This document shows, in pieces, positions 24,707-36,696 of a DNA stretch of 64,000 nucleotides (the first letter of the stretch is position 1; every line of letters starts with the position of its first letter). A program made the position numbers and the translations under genes. Source of the stretch: Siderastrea radians (lineage: Eukaryota > Cnidaria > Anthozoa > Scleractinia > Rhizangiidae). Location: contig OZ024890.1 of the NCBI GenBank assembly GCA_964017195.1, positions 23,063,201-23,127,200 on the forward strand, given 5' to 3'. Below the pieces are notes generated by a model, which saw only the letters and a program-made list of their open reading frames with translations, searched no databases and was not told the origin of the DNA.

Positions 24707-26427
24707 GTTATTATTATTATTGCACAACTTTTAAGTGCATAGAAAATTAGCCACAAAGCAAAGCCGGTAATCTATGTTGCTCTGCAGGAATTCAACACTG
24801 AAAAAGTTGCTAATATCCTAAATCTTTTACTCTTTCCCGTCAAGAGTCGTATTTTCGAGCCGTTTTAGACCCGAGACATTGAACCACTAGTGACGTCATC
24901 ATTTTTGACGTCAGCAGATTATTTTGATAAGCAGTTAACACAGCAAGGACAGATCCATCCATACGTGTGTCCATTTTGAATATCGACCAAACGCTGGCAG
25001 AACTATACCAGAAAAAAGGTGTCCAATTTTGGGTTTAAGTTGGTCGTAAAATAGGCCAGGTCACCTAGTTGATCAATGTTCGATTTCCAGGTTTTTAGAA
25101 GGGCTGAGGCCAAAACTTTTCCAGTGGATAGAAAGGGGATAAAGGGAAGAAGATAAAGAGAAAAGAAAGGGAGAGAAAAAGGAAAGCAAGAGAAGCGAGG
25201 AAAAAAATTGGAAATGAATCAGCCAAAACAAAACAAATTTTGGTTTATGCGCATGCGTGAAAGCAAAATATTGTACAATTTACAACAGAAGCTGACTCAA
25301 AATCTAGCTAAATTGTACGAAAACGCTTTTGTAGCAAAGTGTAGTGGCATTTGGCAACATAGCAATTAAAAAACCGCTGTAACGGTAATAAATGCGGTTT
25401 TTTTAAGGAATAAAGGCTGACGGGAAAGGGTTAACTAGTACCAGCTTAAGAATCCTATAAAAAGAATCCTAAAACTTATGCAAGCCTAAAATTTATATAA
25501 TAAAAATGAAATTGTAAAGCAAGCGTGAAACTAATACAACTCTTAATATAATATAACTCTTGACATCATCATCTGGGGCGTCACTTGGTAATAACTAGGA
25601 ATGCTCGTGCAATGTTCAGGGAGCTGGACAATAACGCAGTCTTCTGCATCATCTTCAGGACATCACTTGATCGCGCACCAAACATCTTATTCATCTCGAC
25701 ATCCAGCTCCTTGAACCATCTCCCCAGTACGTCCATGATGACGTTCAACTGTACGATCTTGTAGCCTGGGTATTGTCTGGTAAGCTCCCACCGCAATGGT
25801 AATTCTCTGTCTTCTCAGTGTCGTTCCTCGCGCGATTGTCCAACCAAGGACAGCTCATTTCCGGCAACCTCTTCGCCTTGTGGTCTACAAATCACGCATC
25901 CCCCGTTGGCTCGGACGAAAGTGTGTTCTTTGTAGACAGGCACATCCCAAAATGCTTGAGCGTCTGTTGGCTCGTACTCCACCCGTGATTACCAAGGAGG
26001 AACCGAGTCGGCAAGCTTGAGGTCTCTCAGCATTTCAAAAAAACCATTTTTAGGCAGCATTGTGCCCGTCGCAAGAGCTGTTCGTAAAGCTCCATTACAC
26101 CTGCAAGCGCATGCGTAGGAACACACACACACCCGTTCAACCAGGCAAAACTAGCCTGCGTAGCAAGCGTTTCCGTAAGGCTTTCCGACTGTTGAGCTCG
26201 CCCCACTTTTCGCGCCACCAAAAAGCAAAAAATGCCTCGAACTACGGAAACGCTTGCTACGCAGGCTAAGGCAAAACAGCCACGTTTACTCAGCTGGCCG
26301 TCTTCCCATCTGGTCCACAGCAGACGTCCCTGCCATTTCTTGTCTTCCACCTTCTCCTTGAGCTTCTCTCCCACGGCTTTCTTAAGATGTTGTCTCACCT
26401 GATTAGTAATGCCCTCTTTTATTATTA

Positions 26428-26476
<49 letters not shown>

Positions 26477-29400
26477 GTTTCTCAATAAAAACACCTCGTT
26501 CATTTTCACACATAACGAAAACGGGCTTAAGAATTTAGGTCTTCATCTCCTCCTACATAAATACATAACGGCCAAGAGCCTTTTGAGGGTAGAGCACATT
26601 ACCAATATTCACCTTTCCTATATTCCACTTACCGCTGTACACCACAGTAGCGTCTCCAGAGCAGTTGGTTCGTCCCCAGCGAACGTAGTTCGCACTTGAC
26701 AGCCCCTGTCCTTGTGGTCCCTTCTCTCCTGTAGGTCCAGGAGGGCCCCGAGGTCCAATACTTCCAATCTTGCCAACTTCTCCTACGTAGTTATGGAAGA
26801 AATAAAAAGGACACGTACGTTTAAAAACTTTTCTAAGAATATTAAGTTATATTATTAGACGATTTGAGCAAGTACTGCAGTTAATAAATCGCAGTCAGTA
26901 TCACGGTACAATAAGATTTTTGTCGTAAACAGTATCGCGGACGTTTCCACCATTTACTTTTCAGCACAACTTGCAGACTCTTTTTAGGGTACCTTGAAAT
27001 CTTTTCAAAATGTGAAAAGAAGAAGAAAATAGAAAGATGCAAGGGGATGGGAATTCTTGGCCTCGTTCAGTTAGTTTTTGGCAGAAAGCATCAAGTAATA
27101 CTAAAGGTTTTACTGTCGTAAAAAAAAAACTTTCCGCGCAGCCAACGATATACCTCTAGGTCCCGTAAGTCCTCGAGGTCCCGGGGGACCATCTCTGCCA
27201 TCCCTACCTTCCCTTCCTGGAAGTAAAAAATAAATTTAATGAATAAATAATAATAAATGGAAATAAAGCACAAGAAAACGAGAGAAAAGAAAAAAAGAAT
27301 AGAAAATACGCTCGTTATTTTTTCGAATTTTGCATCATTTTGCTGTACGGGTTTCGTACCGTAACCAATCAAGTTTGACAGGTTTCCCGCGTAAATCGTC
27401 AATCATTGTATCATTAAATACGATGGTATAAGTACATTGTGTTTGCTCAGAAGATGTCTTGGTAGTTTCACCCACTGTAAAATACAATCAACTAATCGCA
27501 CATAATGCTACTACTTGTTCGATATTTTGTGGCTTTTTATAAATTTTCACCAACAATATGGTCTTACAGAGATCTTTTCTGTAAAAGAACGGGAGCATGA
27601 TCTTCTTGCTACCGAAAATGATATCGTTGCCCATCGTTACAGCTTTTTGGCTTTTCTTTTTTGGCATTACATAATTGTGGTCTTAGGCATTTATCACGCT
27701 AATTTAAGCTTATGCACAGATGTCGAAAAGAGTTGATGGGTGTACCAAATATATGAGGAATTACAACTTTTGAAAGTTTTTTTGTACGTTTTTCATCAAA
27801 TTTCTGTCAAGGCCAAACCTTTCTTTAGTTAGTGTTGTGGTTTATATAATACACGGATCAAAACTTTTCAAATGGTGTACCATACACGGACATGTGGTTA
27901 GTAGCAAAAGGGTTAAACAAAACGTAAGCTTTAAAGAAAGAACCTATCCCATGGGCAGTTTGTTGGGGCGGGATGGAGTAAACCAGGCAAACATTTCTCC
28001 TGACCATCCCTCACCGACTAACTACCCATGGGTCTCCGAGGATCGTAAACGCCCAACACAATCAACTTACCAGGCGGGCCTGGTTGCCCAGCTGGCCCAG
28101 GAGGCCCTGGTCTCCCATCTCTACCATCTCGACCTGAAATAACGAGCAGAACTATACCATGAACTGTGATCTCAAGAAATAGGCCAATGTATTTAAGGCA
28201 TGACTACTAAATATAGCGGCTACAAATTTTAGCGATGTCGATGGCCTTGCAACGAGTTAAATTTTCAGTGCTGCTTTTCAATTTTACCCTTCAAATAAAT
28301 TAATAAATTTTGCAAGTATAGCTCATCTAACAGGTAACACATAACAGATTTCCATTCCTAGAGATTCACTACAGCAGAAACAAGTAGAAATGATTGGAAA
28401 AAAATACGTGACTGCTGAAGGTTTAAACACAGACAAAGAGAACTATACAATAACTTACTTATCACGGTGACGATCCGCCCCTTTGATTTTACTCACCTCG
28501 TAGAAACGTTTTTAAGAGCCATTCCTCTGCAAAAGATTTGTTGCATTGGCGTATTCTGAAGAAAAAAAAAGGTTATACAACCATTTAGAAGCTAGATTAC
28601 GCTAACATGTAAAACTTACTGTGAACAGAAATTTCCTTAAACCTTAGTTTTGCTGTCGTCAAGCTTCCGGCAGTACCTATTTCAGTCCTGTTGAATTTAA
28701 GCCTACTAACCCGTCAGTGTTAGTTGTTGGTGGAACCGAGAATACGAGCTGCAAAAGGTGTGAGGACTTTCTGATCTTTTTTCTTGGCTTCGTTGCAAAA
28801 GACTCCGCGCTAAGGCAAAGTATACAGTCTTTCCCGTCTCCGTCACAAAAACTAGCTTCCCCTCGAGCGATCATTAGTTAATTCTGCCAGGTACGCCGCC
28901 TAGCCAAATTTGGGTCTGTATGTACCGAGTAATAAAAACAAAATTAACAAGCAAATACTTGTGCAAACGTTCTGGTTTAATTTTGAATACATGTTCTGAA
29001 TGTTTAAATGTTTGAATTACTGAAGACTGTCATCACTAACGAGTGTATACAGACAGTCAAAAAAAAAATCTACACTAAGACTTCACGACGTTTAACGTAA
29101 TAGTTTTTACTATAATTAGGAAGGTATGTAGTATGGTAGCCCAAGGTCCTGATTCCCCATTAGCCCCCCTCCCCCCGATAAGACATGATCCTTACCTGCT
29201 TTCCATCACGTTTACTCTCTTAGCCAAGCTTTGCAGATTAGTGACCGCTTTTAGTGCGGATCTTCTTTCTCTCACAGTGAAGACTTCGTTTTGTTTGAAA
29301 CTTGCTTGATTCGCAGCAGCTTTGGGGAGATGGTCAGCAATGATTTTCTCCATACTGCCTTCCACTTGATCCAAACGCTTCTCAATCGCCAGGAATTTGT

Positions 29401-29527
29401 GATAATTGTACACGCAAACAGAAAACTGAAAAGCTATGCACGCCAACAGGCACACCACAGTCAAGAGATTTAACAAAGCACGAAACTGCTCGGGCCTAGA
29501 AGAGGATGGGATCGATTCTTGCACCAT
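23339..29527 (-). CDS. Gene D: type II transmembrane short-chain collagen, intact
   Basis: Exons 29527-29196, 28555-28497, 28133-28071, 27216-27154, 26782-26633 and 23808-23339 total 1137 nt, a 378-residue protein. All junctions are GT-AG and phases fit. ATG at 29527 (MVQESIPSSS) is chosen because it aligns with MGQES of gene C; the longer frame above has no ATG. A membrane anchor lies at about residues 20-42 (LLNLLTVVCLLACIAFQFSV), a coil at 43-66, and TVRERR near 85-90 is a proprotein-convertase-type site. The linker is IRQCNKSFAEEWLLKTFLRG. About 24 Gly-X-Y triplets follow without a break, then NYVRWGRTNC and a CTD with nine cysteines ending TCAVCTK. Known family: short-chain collagen C4-like. 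Inferred role: a trimeric surface collagen, possibly shed. The last intron contains LINE relics and a hairpin. Confidence 0.88.
23860..24320 (+). mobile_element. Degraded 3' part of a CR1/L2-type LINE
   Basis: The plus strand translates to segments typical of the C-terminal end of such ORF2 proteins: KLDNCNSLLYGPPQYLLDRL, VQKSTARLIARSNKKYDHVTP, LHWLPVRKRISFKLLL, ELAPGYITDML and HAAPKLWNSLPDHS. A 1-nt shift separates TP from LHWLP, and a TAG precedes HAAPK, so it is dead. Antisense to gene D, within its last intron. Confidence 0.8.
24399..24552. repeat. Near-perfect 154-bp hairpin
   Basis: Arms of about 75 bp around a 4-5 base centre at 24475. The left arm begins AACAACAGTAAACTGATCC and the right arm ends GGATCAGTTTACGGTTGTT. 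Only about three mismatches are visible. It directly follows the LINE relic. Confidence 0.92.
24679..24721. repeat. (ATT)n microsatellite
   Basis: About 14 units with one TTG interruption, next to LINE-derived sequence. Confidence 0.9.
25567..26418 (-). mobile_element. Relic of a retroelement-type coding sequence
   Basis: The minus strand shows VGEKLKEKVEDKKWQGRLLW, TRWEDGQLSK and, after a small insertion, PTHALAGVMELYEQLL. After stops it continues as LRWELTRQYPGYKIVQLNVI, MDVLGRWFKELD and RSSDVLKMMQKTALLSSSLN. I recognise this as the 3' portion of a repetitive reverse-transcriptase-linked element seen widely in anthozoan genomes, but cannot name the clade. Several stops and shifts make it inactive. 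A 118-bp MITE interrupts it at 26152-26269. Confidence 0.55.
26152..26269. mobile_element. 118-bp MITE nested in a retroelement relic
   Basis: TAGCCTGCGTAGCAAGCG at the left and CGCTTGCTACGCAGGCTA at the right are inverted; the mirror continues through TTTCCGTA. GGCAAAAC stands on both sides (26144-26151 and 26270-26277), an 8-bp target duplication that points to hAT-type mobilisation. Its removal restores the flanking reading (Cys-Phe-Ala then Trp-Leu-Asn). Confidence 0.9.
26417..26476. repeat. (ATT)n microsatellite
   Basis: About 19 units with one TTG interruption, at the 5' edge of the retroelement relic. It produces long poly-Ile frames that are not genes. Confidence 0.92.
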
Positions 29528-29649
29528 TTCCAGACACTTAGATGCCGTCTTCGGAATATGTAGATCTGTTACGTTTTTTGACACGTGCGTGCAAAAGCCG
29601 CGTCAATTCGTTCACACAGGCTGATCAGAACTAAACTGAAATGAGTTTG

Positions 29650-29683
29650 TAATCGATTTATAGCTTTTATTATGTTTACGTCG
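29650..29683 (-). promoter_or_regulatory. Core promoter of gene D: TATA-like box and CRE-like site
   Basis: CTATAAATCG (29654-29663) with CGACGTAA (29676-29683) upstream on the minus strand. Same arrangement as genes C and E, with one base changed in the CRE-like site. Confidence 0.5.
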
Positions 29684-30274
29684 CAGATGATTCGTGATGT
29701 AACTTGAATAATTGACTTATCCTATGGCCGCAGGGTGTACCGAACGACGTGCCCCTGGGCATACTCATATATATTTCTTAACTGTTGGCTACAAGCCTCC
29801 ATGTTACGGAAAACACCTCATATTAGACAATTGCCGTTAGCTGAGTTTTAGCTACTTCATTGCAACTGGCCTTGTCGAGCTCAATTCCAGCTAACAGAAG
29901 CAAATATTCAACCAGAAAGAAACCCTCTCTCTACACATTTTGCCAGCCTCATTCCCAGGCAGGAAATCAAATGTGACGTCGCACGTCGAACTCCTGCATA
30001 ACGGAGTTTATTTGGCCGAGCTAAGACATAAGACCTATGACACTGGTTTACCAGAGTTAACAAGTGCAGTTTTTCTGCTTTGGAAAACAAGTAATATTTA
30101 AAATCCATACAAAGATTTCCTGTGTAGTCTCTTATTTCTACAAGATCACTGTGTGACATAGATAACAATTTCGCGGTTATTGTCTTCAAGTCATCATCCC
30201 GCCTCCTATAACGTTGATTTCTATGCTTTCTGTCACGACTACACTGATACAGTATTCATAATATTTTGGTCTGT

Positions 30275-30490
30275 TAACCCTGTAAGCCCCAATAGTGATC
30301 AGCATCAAATTTCTCCTCATCATATCAGTGCATCATAACACATAAAGGTCATGAGAATTGAGGAAATGATCACCAAAGATGAATTCTCTTGATGTCTTAA
30401 CAATTTCACCCAATTGGTTCTCAATGACACGTATGGACACCAGTAAGGAGAATTTGAATAATGATACCGGACTTTAGGTTAGAGGGTTAA
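30275..30490. mobile_element. Diverged copy of the AACCCT-ended MITE
   Basis: Starts TTAACCCTGTAAGCCCCAA and shares the CATCAAATTTCTCCT interior with 22335-22535. The right end has drifted (AGAGGGTTAA). Confidence 0.65.
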
Positions 30491-30891
30491 ACGACCAAAT
30501 GTGCAAGTATCAATATTTAGACTTGCAGAGGTAACACTTTTAAGTAAAAAGACAAAGAATTATGGTAAGAAATTGCTAGCTCTGGTAGATTGGTGACTAG
30601 CCTGTATGAGGCGTTAGGCACGAGAATGCCGATAAATATTGAGAGCGGAGAAAAACAGAACAGGAAAATATTTTTCGTTCGCGTGCCGACCAACTAAACA
30701 CCCGGAACAGACTAAGTGGTGAAACTTCAAGCCGTTGTGACATTAAAATTTGTTTCAAAAATACCGCCTTAACTTGTTGTATATAATGTTGTTTTTTCAA
30801 TGCTTATTGACCCAGTTTTTTTAGAACAGTTTTCCCCAGAGCATGTCTATTGAAGTCACCACTTCACACCCGCCTAACGTATAGGCGTTTA

Positions 30892-33890
30892 TCACTTGGT
30901 GCACACAGCACAAGTCAACTCTCGTCCATCAACATATGGAAGACAAGGGAGTGCACCACATCGTCCTTCAACAGGGTACAGCAAGGCACCATTCTGGTTG
31001 GCACCGCTACCGGGAACATACTCTATATCCTCATCAACACAGATGAAGTCACGCTGCTTCTTGTGGGCATAATGCTCAGTCATCAGGTACCCATGATACT
31101 CCTCAGTCCATCCAGACGGACAATCATTCCTTGCAGGCATCATCAGCGTTGAACCACGTGACTTGACGTAGCAGACAACGCAAGGTGCCTCGTGGTCAGC
31201 GATGTTGTTCTTAAAAATGTGGTTGGTTTCATACTCAGTCCCGTACATGTACCCTGCGCTCTGGTGGCCATCATTGTACCTATCATACTTTGGATTGTGT
31301 GGCAGGCAAAGGTAGTTTACGCCGCCACCTTGATGAGTGTAATGTTCTCCACCCATTATGCCTTAAATAAGACAAAAATATTTTTAAAACGTAACAAAAA
31401 GAAAGATTTTACATCATAAGTTTCTCAATGAAGACATCCTGCTCATTTTCGCACAGTACACACCCAAGAAAGTCTCTAAAGAATTGAGCTCGCCGACTCA
31501 AACATGAGTATACGTTAAGGCCAACAGCGGTTTGAGAGATGAAGCTATTCGATGGTATTGAACGTTACTGTGCCAATTTTCTACCTCTTCGCACCTGTTC
31601 TATTTTCCACTTACCACTGTACACCACAGTAGCGTCCCCAGAGCAGTTGGTTCGTCCCCAGCGAACGTAGCTCACACCTGACAAACCCTGTCCTTGTGGT
31701 CCCTTCTCTCCTGCAGGCCCAGGAGGGCCCTGAGGTCCAACACTTCCAGTCTTGCCAACTTCTCCTATGTGATAATGGAAGAAATATTAAGGAGAATATG
31801 AAGTCATCTTATCATAGGAGTTGAAAATACTGTAATTAATTACTTGCAATCAGAATCAGAGAAGATGTGATTTTTGTCGCCAACAGTATCGTAATCATTT
31901 TTAACGTTTATTTTTCATCTCAACTTGCGGACTCTTCAGGGTACATTGAAACCGGCTTTTCTAAACCCAGCGGAAGATGGTAAAGCCCAAAATGCGAAAA
32001 GACGATAGCTAGTAAATATAAATTAAGTTGCAAGGGGAACAGACTGAAGGGAATTACTGGCAATGCATCTTGGCCTCGTTTACATATTCAATTAGCCAAT
32101 TTTTGTGACACAAAACATCAAGAAACACTGAAGCCAAAAGATATACCTTTAGGTCCCGTAAGTCCTCGAGGTCCCTGGGGACCTTCTCGGCCATCCCTAC
32201 CGTCCCTTCCTGGAGGTAATAAATAAATAAATTATAAAAGGAAAGAAAGCACAAGAAAATGAAAGAAAAGGAAAGGATAGAATATGCGCTCATCATTTTT
32301 TCAGCTTTTTCATTATTGTACTGTACACTTTTCTGCACTGCAGTTATTCAGGTTTGACAGGTTTCCCGCGTATATCGTCAATCAATGTACCGTTAAATAA
32401 GATGGTATAAGTACATTGTGTTTACTTAGAAGCTGTCTTGGTGGTTATCACCCACGGTAAAATACTTCAAACTAATGGCACATAGTGCCACTACTTCGTC
32501 AATTTTTTTGTGGCGTTCAAATGTTTGCCTCCAAACTGGTCTTTTAGAGACCAGTTGTTAGCTGCTAAACATGATATGGTTGCTCATCCTTACAGCTTTT
32601 TGACAAATTTTTTCATCAAATAATTGTAGAATAAAGCATTTGCCACGTGTTAATCCGTGCACTGGAGCTGAAAGAGGGTTAATAGCGGGCTATACTTAAT
32701 ACATTCATCTGGAGATTGCAACTTTGTGAAACCTTTTTCATTAATTTTAAACGCATTTCTGCCGATGCCTATAATCTTCCTTCAGTTTTGTTGTTGTGAT
32801 TTATAAAATACACAGCACAAATAAAATCTTTGAAATGGTATATACATCAAACATGGTCATGTGGTTCGTAGTTTTTCAGGTAAGCCCATTTGTGGTTAGC
32901 AAAACAGTTAAGCGAAACTGTACAGTTCAAGTCTGTTACAAGGCGGGACGAAGTAAACCAGGGCGAAAGATTCGTCCCATGACGGCTAACTGTCCACGGG
33001 TCTCCAAGGATGGTATGAAATTAGAGACCCAACACAATCAACTTACCTGACGGGCCTGGTTGCCCAGCTGGCCCAGGAGGCCCTGGTCTCCCATCTCTAC
33101 CATCTCGACCTGAAATAACGAGCAAAACTATACTACGAACCGTGAACTCAAGAAATGGGTCAATATCATTTAAGGCGTGACCACTCAATGTAGCGGCTAC
33201 GCCGAGCAGTAAATTATAACTGCTGTTTTAATTTTTACCATTTGAATAAATCAGTAAATTGAGGGAGATAGTACAGCTTATCTAGAAATTTTAACGTTAT
33301 GTCGCTAAAATTAAGTTGTAGTGTCGCAAGAAATCTTCACACAACAGACTTCTATTCCTACAGGACCTATAGGTTCACCACTACATAAATGATCGGAAAA
33401 ATACGTGGCTTGAAGTTTCTGGACACAGTCAAAGAGAACTATAAGTTACCTATCGATAACGATCCACTTACCTCGTAAAAACGTTTTCAAGAGCAATTCT
33501 TCTGCAAAAGATTTGTTGCGTTGGCGTATTCTGAAGGAAAAAAAGAAAGTTTTACAACCTACTAAGAGTTTTTGATCGTTTACGAGCTCTGGTGAATGAT
33601 TTCTCAAACACTAATAAACTCACAAATAACGAAAAGTCCTGAGCGTAGACCTTTCTCATGTAAAAAAAATTAAGGTTTTCATAAGCCTTGGTCATGCCGT
33701 GCCGTTGTCAATTTTTCCTCAGTAACGGTTTCAGTCCTGTTAAATTTACCCTACGTACCCGGCTGTCAGTGGAACCGTGAGTACAAGCTGCTTTCGGGGG
33801 GGGGGTGGTGGGGACGGTCTCTTTTTCGCGGCTCCGCTGCAAAAAGTTCGCCTTATGACAACGTCTTTCACGTCTCGGTGGCAAAAACAA

Positions 33891-33922
<32 letters not shown>

Positions 33923-36435
33923 GTAACAACAACGTTTAACTTTGCCTTCGTGCAAGCATTAAATGATACTGCCAGGCATGAACGCTAGCCAAATTTAGGT
34001 CTTCTATGTACCGAGGTTTACTTTTGTAGGTTTGCTACGTTGGAAGTCGCCGCTAGTAAAAAAAGTAATAAAAACAAAAACTTGTGCCCAAAACGTTTCT
34101 GATTACGTTATATTTTTCAAAAAAATGTTTGAATATTTCATTTGTTCAATTACTGAAGACTGCCATCACAAACAACTGCATACAGACCGTCAAAAATAGG
34201 ATTACGAAATCTACACAGAGACTTCACAACGTTCAACTTAATAGTTTTTATTATAATTAGGAAGGTATATCTGACTGGATTTGATAAAACATACCTACAG
34301 AAATTTTAGTTGATCTTGAGCTGTTCATGCTGTTCCTGTTTGTTTATTTTTTTTTTGATTTTTTCTTTCGGCAATCGCAAAGCATTTATCGGTAAAAATG
34401 AACAGAACAGAGTGTTAGGCTATTCAGGCTTTTTTTTCTCCCGGACACACTCTACCCCCCCCCCCTCCCTCCCCGGGTAGGGTTTCTCTTCACTCTGGCC
34501 CATTCTCTTTCTGTCTCTCTCTCCTTCGCAAGTTAACGACATTTTTGAATTGGAGCGGTCTTCGCTCAGATTGAAATGAATAGATCTAGATTTTCAGTTG
34601 GCTGCCTTGGGCAAAGTTTTCCTGAAGGCATCATGAAGCCTAGTGATGGAAAAAGTCTTACGATTTGCTGGTAATGCGTCGTCTAATATCTTACCTGCAG
34701 TTTGTTTTGCTTTTTGAACTTAACGGGTCTTTGACTCGGGTCCATTTGCAGGGATTGATATTGTGGGCTTTGCTCGAGGTGGTAACAAGTCTTTGGCCTC
34801 GAAAAGTAGGTCTTAGGGATCTTTTCTAAGCGGACAGAGCAAAATTGGACTTGAATCTTGGCCTGGCCAAAGACTTAGAAAAATTCTTGTCAAAGGCGGT
34901 GGTATAAAGGTGTCCTCTTGAGAATTTTTCTCAACATCCGGGACTTCAACTAGAATGAGAGAAAGAGTTTGTGAAGAGATTTTCCTCGAAAAAGCGTGAG
35001 TTTGAATAGTTTTTCGTTTTGTTTTCGTTTTTGTCGCTAGAGGGAAGTTATGTCGTGGCCTTGATGCTTTCAAAGTGTCGATCTGTGTCATTTCCGCTGA
35101 AGAGTTGACGTAACATTTACCAGACGTGTCAGTAAATTTTAGCGGACTGCATTTGTTTGATTATTTGGAACAGTGAATAATGTAGGAATTCGATCAAGTC
35201 CCGATTGAAAACGCTGTTTCACTTTGCTTAAAGGGGCATAGTCACGAGGATTTCGCAGATTTCTGGTCAAAACTGTGCTACAATTATCGGTAGCTAACTT
35301 TATCCATGCCCAATTGTCTTTGAACATTTAAAGGAACGTATTAACTTAATTTCATTAAGAGAAAACAAACCATGACCATTAAATATCGATTTAATGTCAA
35401 CACGCTGAAAGAATTTGAAAAGTTAAGCCTAATTTTTTCAAATTGCAATCCATTTCCATCCGTGCCATCCATAGCAAACAGCAAATAGAAAATAGTTTCA
35501 GTGAAGTAATATAGTCTTTGGTAACAAAACTAGACCATTATTTGTGGGTGTTCATTGATGTGAGGACATATTTTTGATTTTTAAAGTGAACTAAAATAGC
35601 GTGACCATGCCCCTTTAAGGCTAGTTGTCCTTAGAAAGATAAATTTTAACTCGAACGGGTCGGATTTTGAGTGAGATTTGCAATTTGCAGCCCACCTTCT
35701 CAAGAGATCAGAGGTCATGATTAATTTCCTATTCTGTCAAAAATGTATGTCAGTTTCAGTTGCATTAAAAATTAAACGTGTTTCTTTCCAAACATTTACT
35801 CGATTTAGAATTGTCATAATAAGCCCTAATTTGGGGCTGCCTATTGATTAGCAGAGGCCTTAGATGAACAAAGTTGGAAACTGTCTTGAATTTTGTATAG
35901 GTATGTTTTTGTAAAATCAGTCAGATATATGGTAGCTCAAGGTCCTGATTCCCCACTAGCCAACCCCACCCCCACCTCCATCCCATCCCCAAACCCCACC
36001 CCCATCCCACCTCCAACCCCCATCCATCACATAAATCCCCGTTACACGCACTTGACATAGTATCAGGTTTATAGCGATTAACGCGGAGGTTGAACATCTT
36101 TACCGGCTCTCTATCACGCTTACTCTCTTAGCCAAGCTTTGCAGATTAGTGGACTTTTGCAGTGCGGATCTTCTTTCTCTCACAGTGACGACTTCGTTTT
36201 GGTTGAAACTTGCTTGATTTACGGCAGCCTTTGGAGGTTCTTTAGCAATGATTTTGTCCACACTGCGTTCCACTTGATCCAAACGCTTCTCAATCGCCAG
36301 GAATTTGTGATAATTGTACACGCAAACGGAAAACTGAAAAGCGATGCACGCAAGCAGGCATATCAGCGTCACGAAATTCAACAAAGCACGAAACCGCTCG
36401 AGCCCAGGCGAGGCCGTGGTCGGTTCTTGCCCCAT
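30892..36435 (-). CDS. Gene E: type II transmembrane short-chain collagen, intact
   Basis: Exons 36435-36104, 33530-33472, 33109-33047, 32209-32147, 31764-31615 and 31361-30892 give 1137 nt and 378 residues with no stop. ATG at 36435 (MGQEPTTASP) is the only one matching its paralogues. Residues 20-42 are the anchor (NFVTLICLLACIAFQFSVCV), 43-66 a coil (KFLAIEKRLDQVERSVDKII), and 86-89 RERR. A second weaker heptad run (LQSLAKRVSVIE) precedes the linker IRQRNKSFAEELLLKTFLRG. The collagen part spans about residues 131-204, uninterrupted. Then SYVRWGRTNC with an NCS sequon, and the CTD with nine cysteines, CVVCYVKSRGS, DCPSGWTEEYHGYL, FICVDED and TCAVCTK. Inferred extracellular C-terminus, homotrimer or heterotrimer with D. 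The exon-1 donor is AGCCG|gtaaag, slightly weaker than its relatives. Intron 1 carries a MITE and an (AAC)n run. Confidence 0.88.
33892..33931. repeat. (AAC)n microsatellite
   Basis: About 11 AAC/ACA units followed by a variant unit. The duplicate at 44716-44757 has a slightly different length. Confidence 0.9.
35228..35618. mobile_element. MITE with TTAAAGGGGCATxGTCACG ends
   Basis: TTAAAGGGGCATAGTCACG at the left faces CGTGACCATGCCCCTTTAA at the right, one mismatch over 19 bp. TTAA or TTA may be the target duplication. Absent from the E-prime remnant because that part was deleted. Confidence 0.75.
35957..36026. repeat. CCCCA-rich tract
   Basis: Irregular tandem ACCCCCATCCC units. The duplicate at 45424-45517 is longer by about two units, a length change between otherwise near-identical blocks. 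Confidence 0.8.
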
Positions 36436-36560
36436 TCTCAATCACTTAGATCTCGTCTTCGGAAAGTATAGATTTCCCACGATTTTTTTTACGCGTAGCT
36501 GCAAAAAGTCAAGTTCATTCACACGCGCTGTTCAGAACTAGACTGAACTAACTTTGTAAT

Positions 36561-36590
36561 CGATTTATAGCTTTTATTATGTTTACGTCA
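36561..36590 (-). promoter_or_regulatory. Core promoter of gene E: TATA-like box and CRE-like site
   Basis: CTATAAATCG with TGACGTAA about 13 bp upstream on the minus strand, 125-155 bp before the ATG at 36435. Confidence 0.55.
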
Positions 36591-36696
36591 CATATGATTC
36601 GTGATGCAATTTTGCAATTTGAACAGTTGTCACGTCCCATACCTACAGGGTGTCCCGAATTTAACGTGCCCCTCAACATGCTTATATTCGTATATC

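Larger units (their letters stand above)
29528..30891. other. D/E intergenic spacer
   Basis: Holds the promoter of D and a diverged MITE (30275-30490) also present in the C/D spacer. No other gene. Confidence 0.65.
33535..36103 (-). other. Intron 1 of gene E
   Basis: About 2.6 kb. Contains the (AAC)n run (33892-33931), a 300-bp segment (33970-34268) later copied twice at 44790-45394, a MITE (35228-35618) and a CCCCA-rich tract (35957-36026). The ORFs here (34813-35091, 35139-35327) have no recognisable product. Confidence 0.6.

Noticed and set aside
26027..26509. 160-codon minus ORF with poly-Ile
   Set aside because: It runs through an (ATT)n repeat, a retroelement relic and a MITE; not a gene.
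29527..29584. Longer N-terminus for gene D starting at 29584
   Set aside because: The upstream codon is GTG, not ATG, and the extension is not shared by paralogues; ATG at 29527 aligns with the others. For the same reason gene E starts at 36435, not 36441.
33892..33955. Poly-Leu/poly-Cys ORFs at 33708-33955
   Set aside because: Translation of an (AAC)n microsatellite.
35957..36026. CCCCA tract as a telomere-like repeat
   Set aside because: Units are irregular and do not match TTAGGG or its complement; it is a simple-sequence tract in an intron.
36139..36541. Plus-strand ORFs over first exons (36139-36541, 45629-46040, 29291-29624, 1019-1204)
   Set aside because: Complement of the transmembrane first exons; no family signature and no splice structure on that strand.
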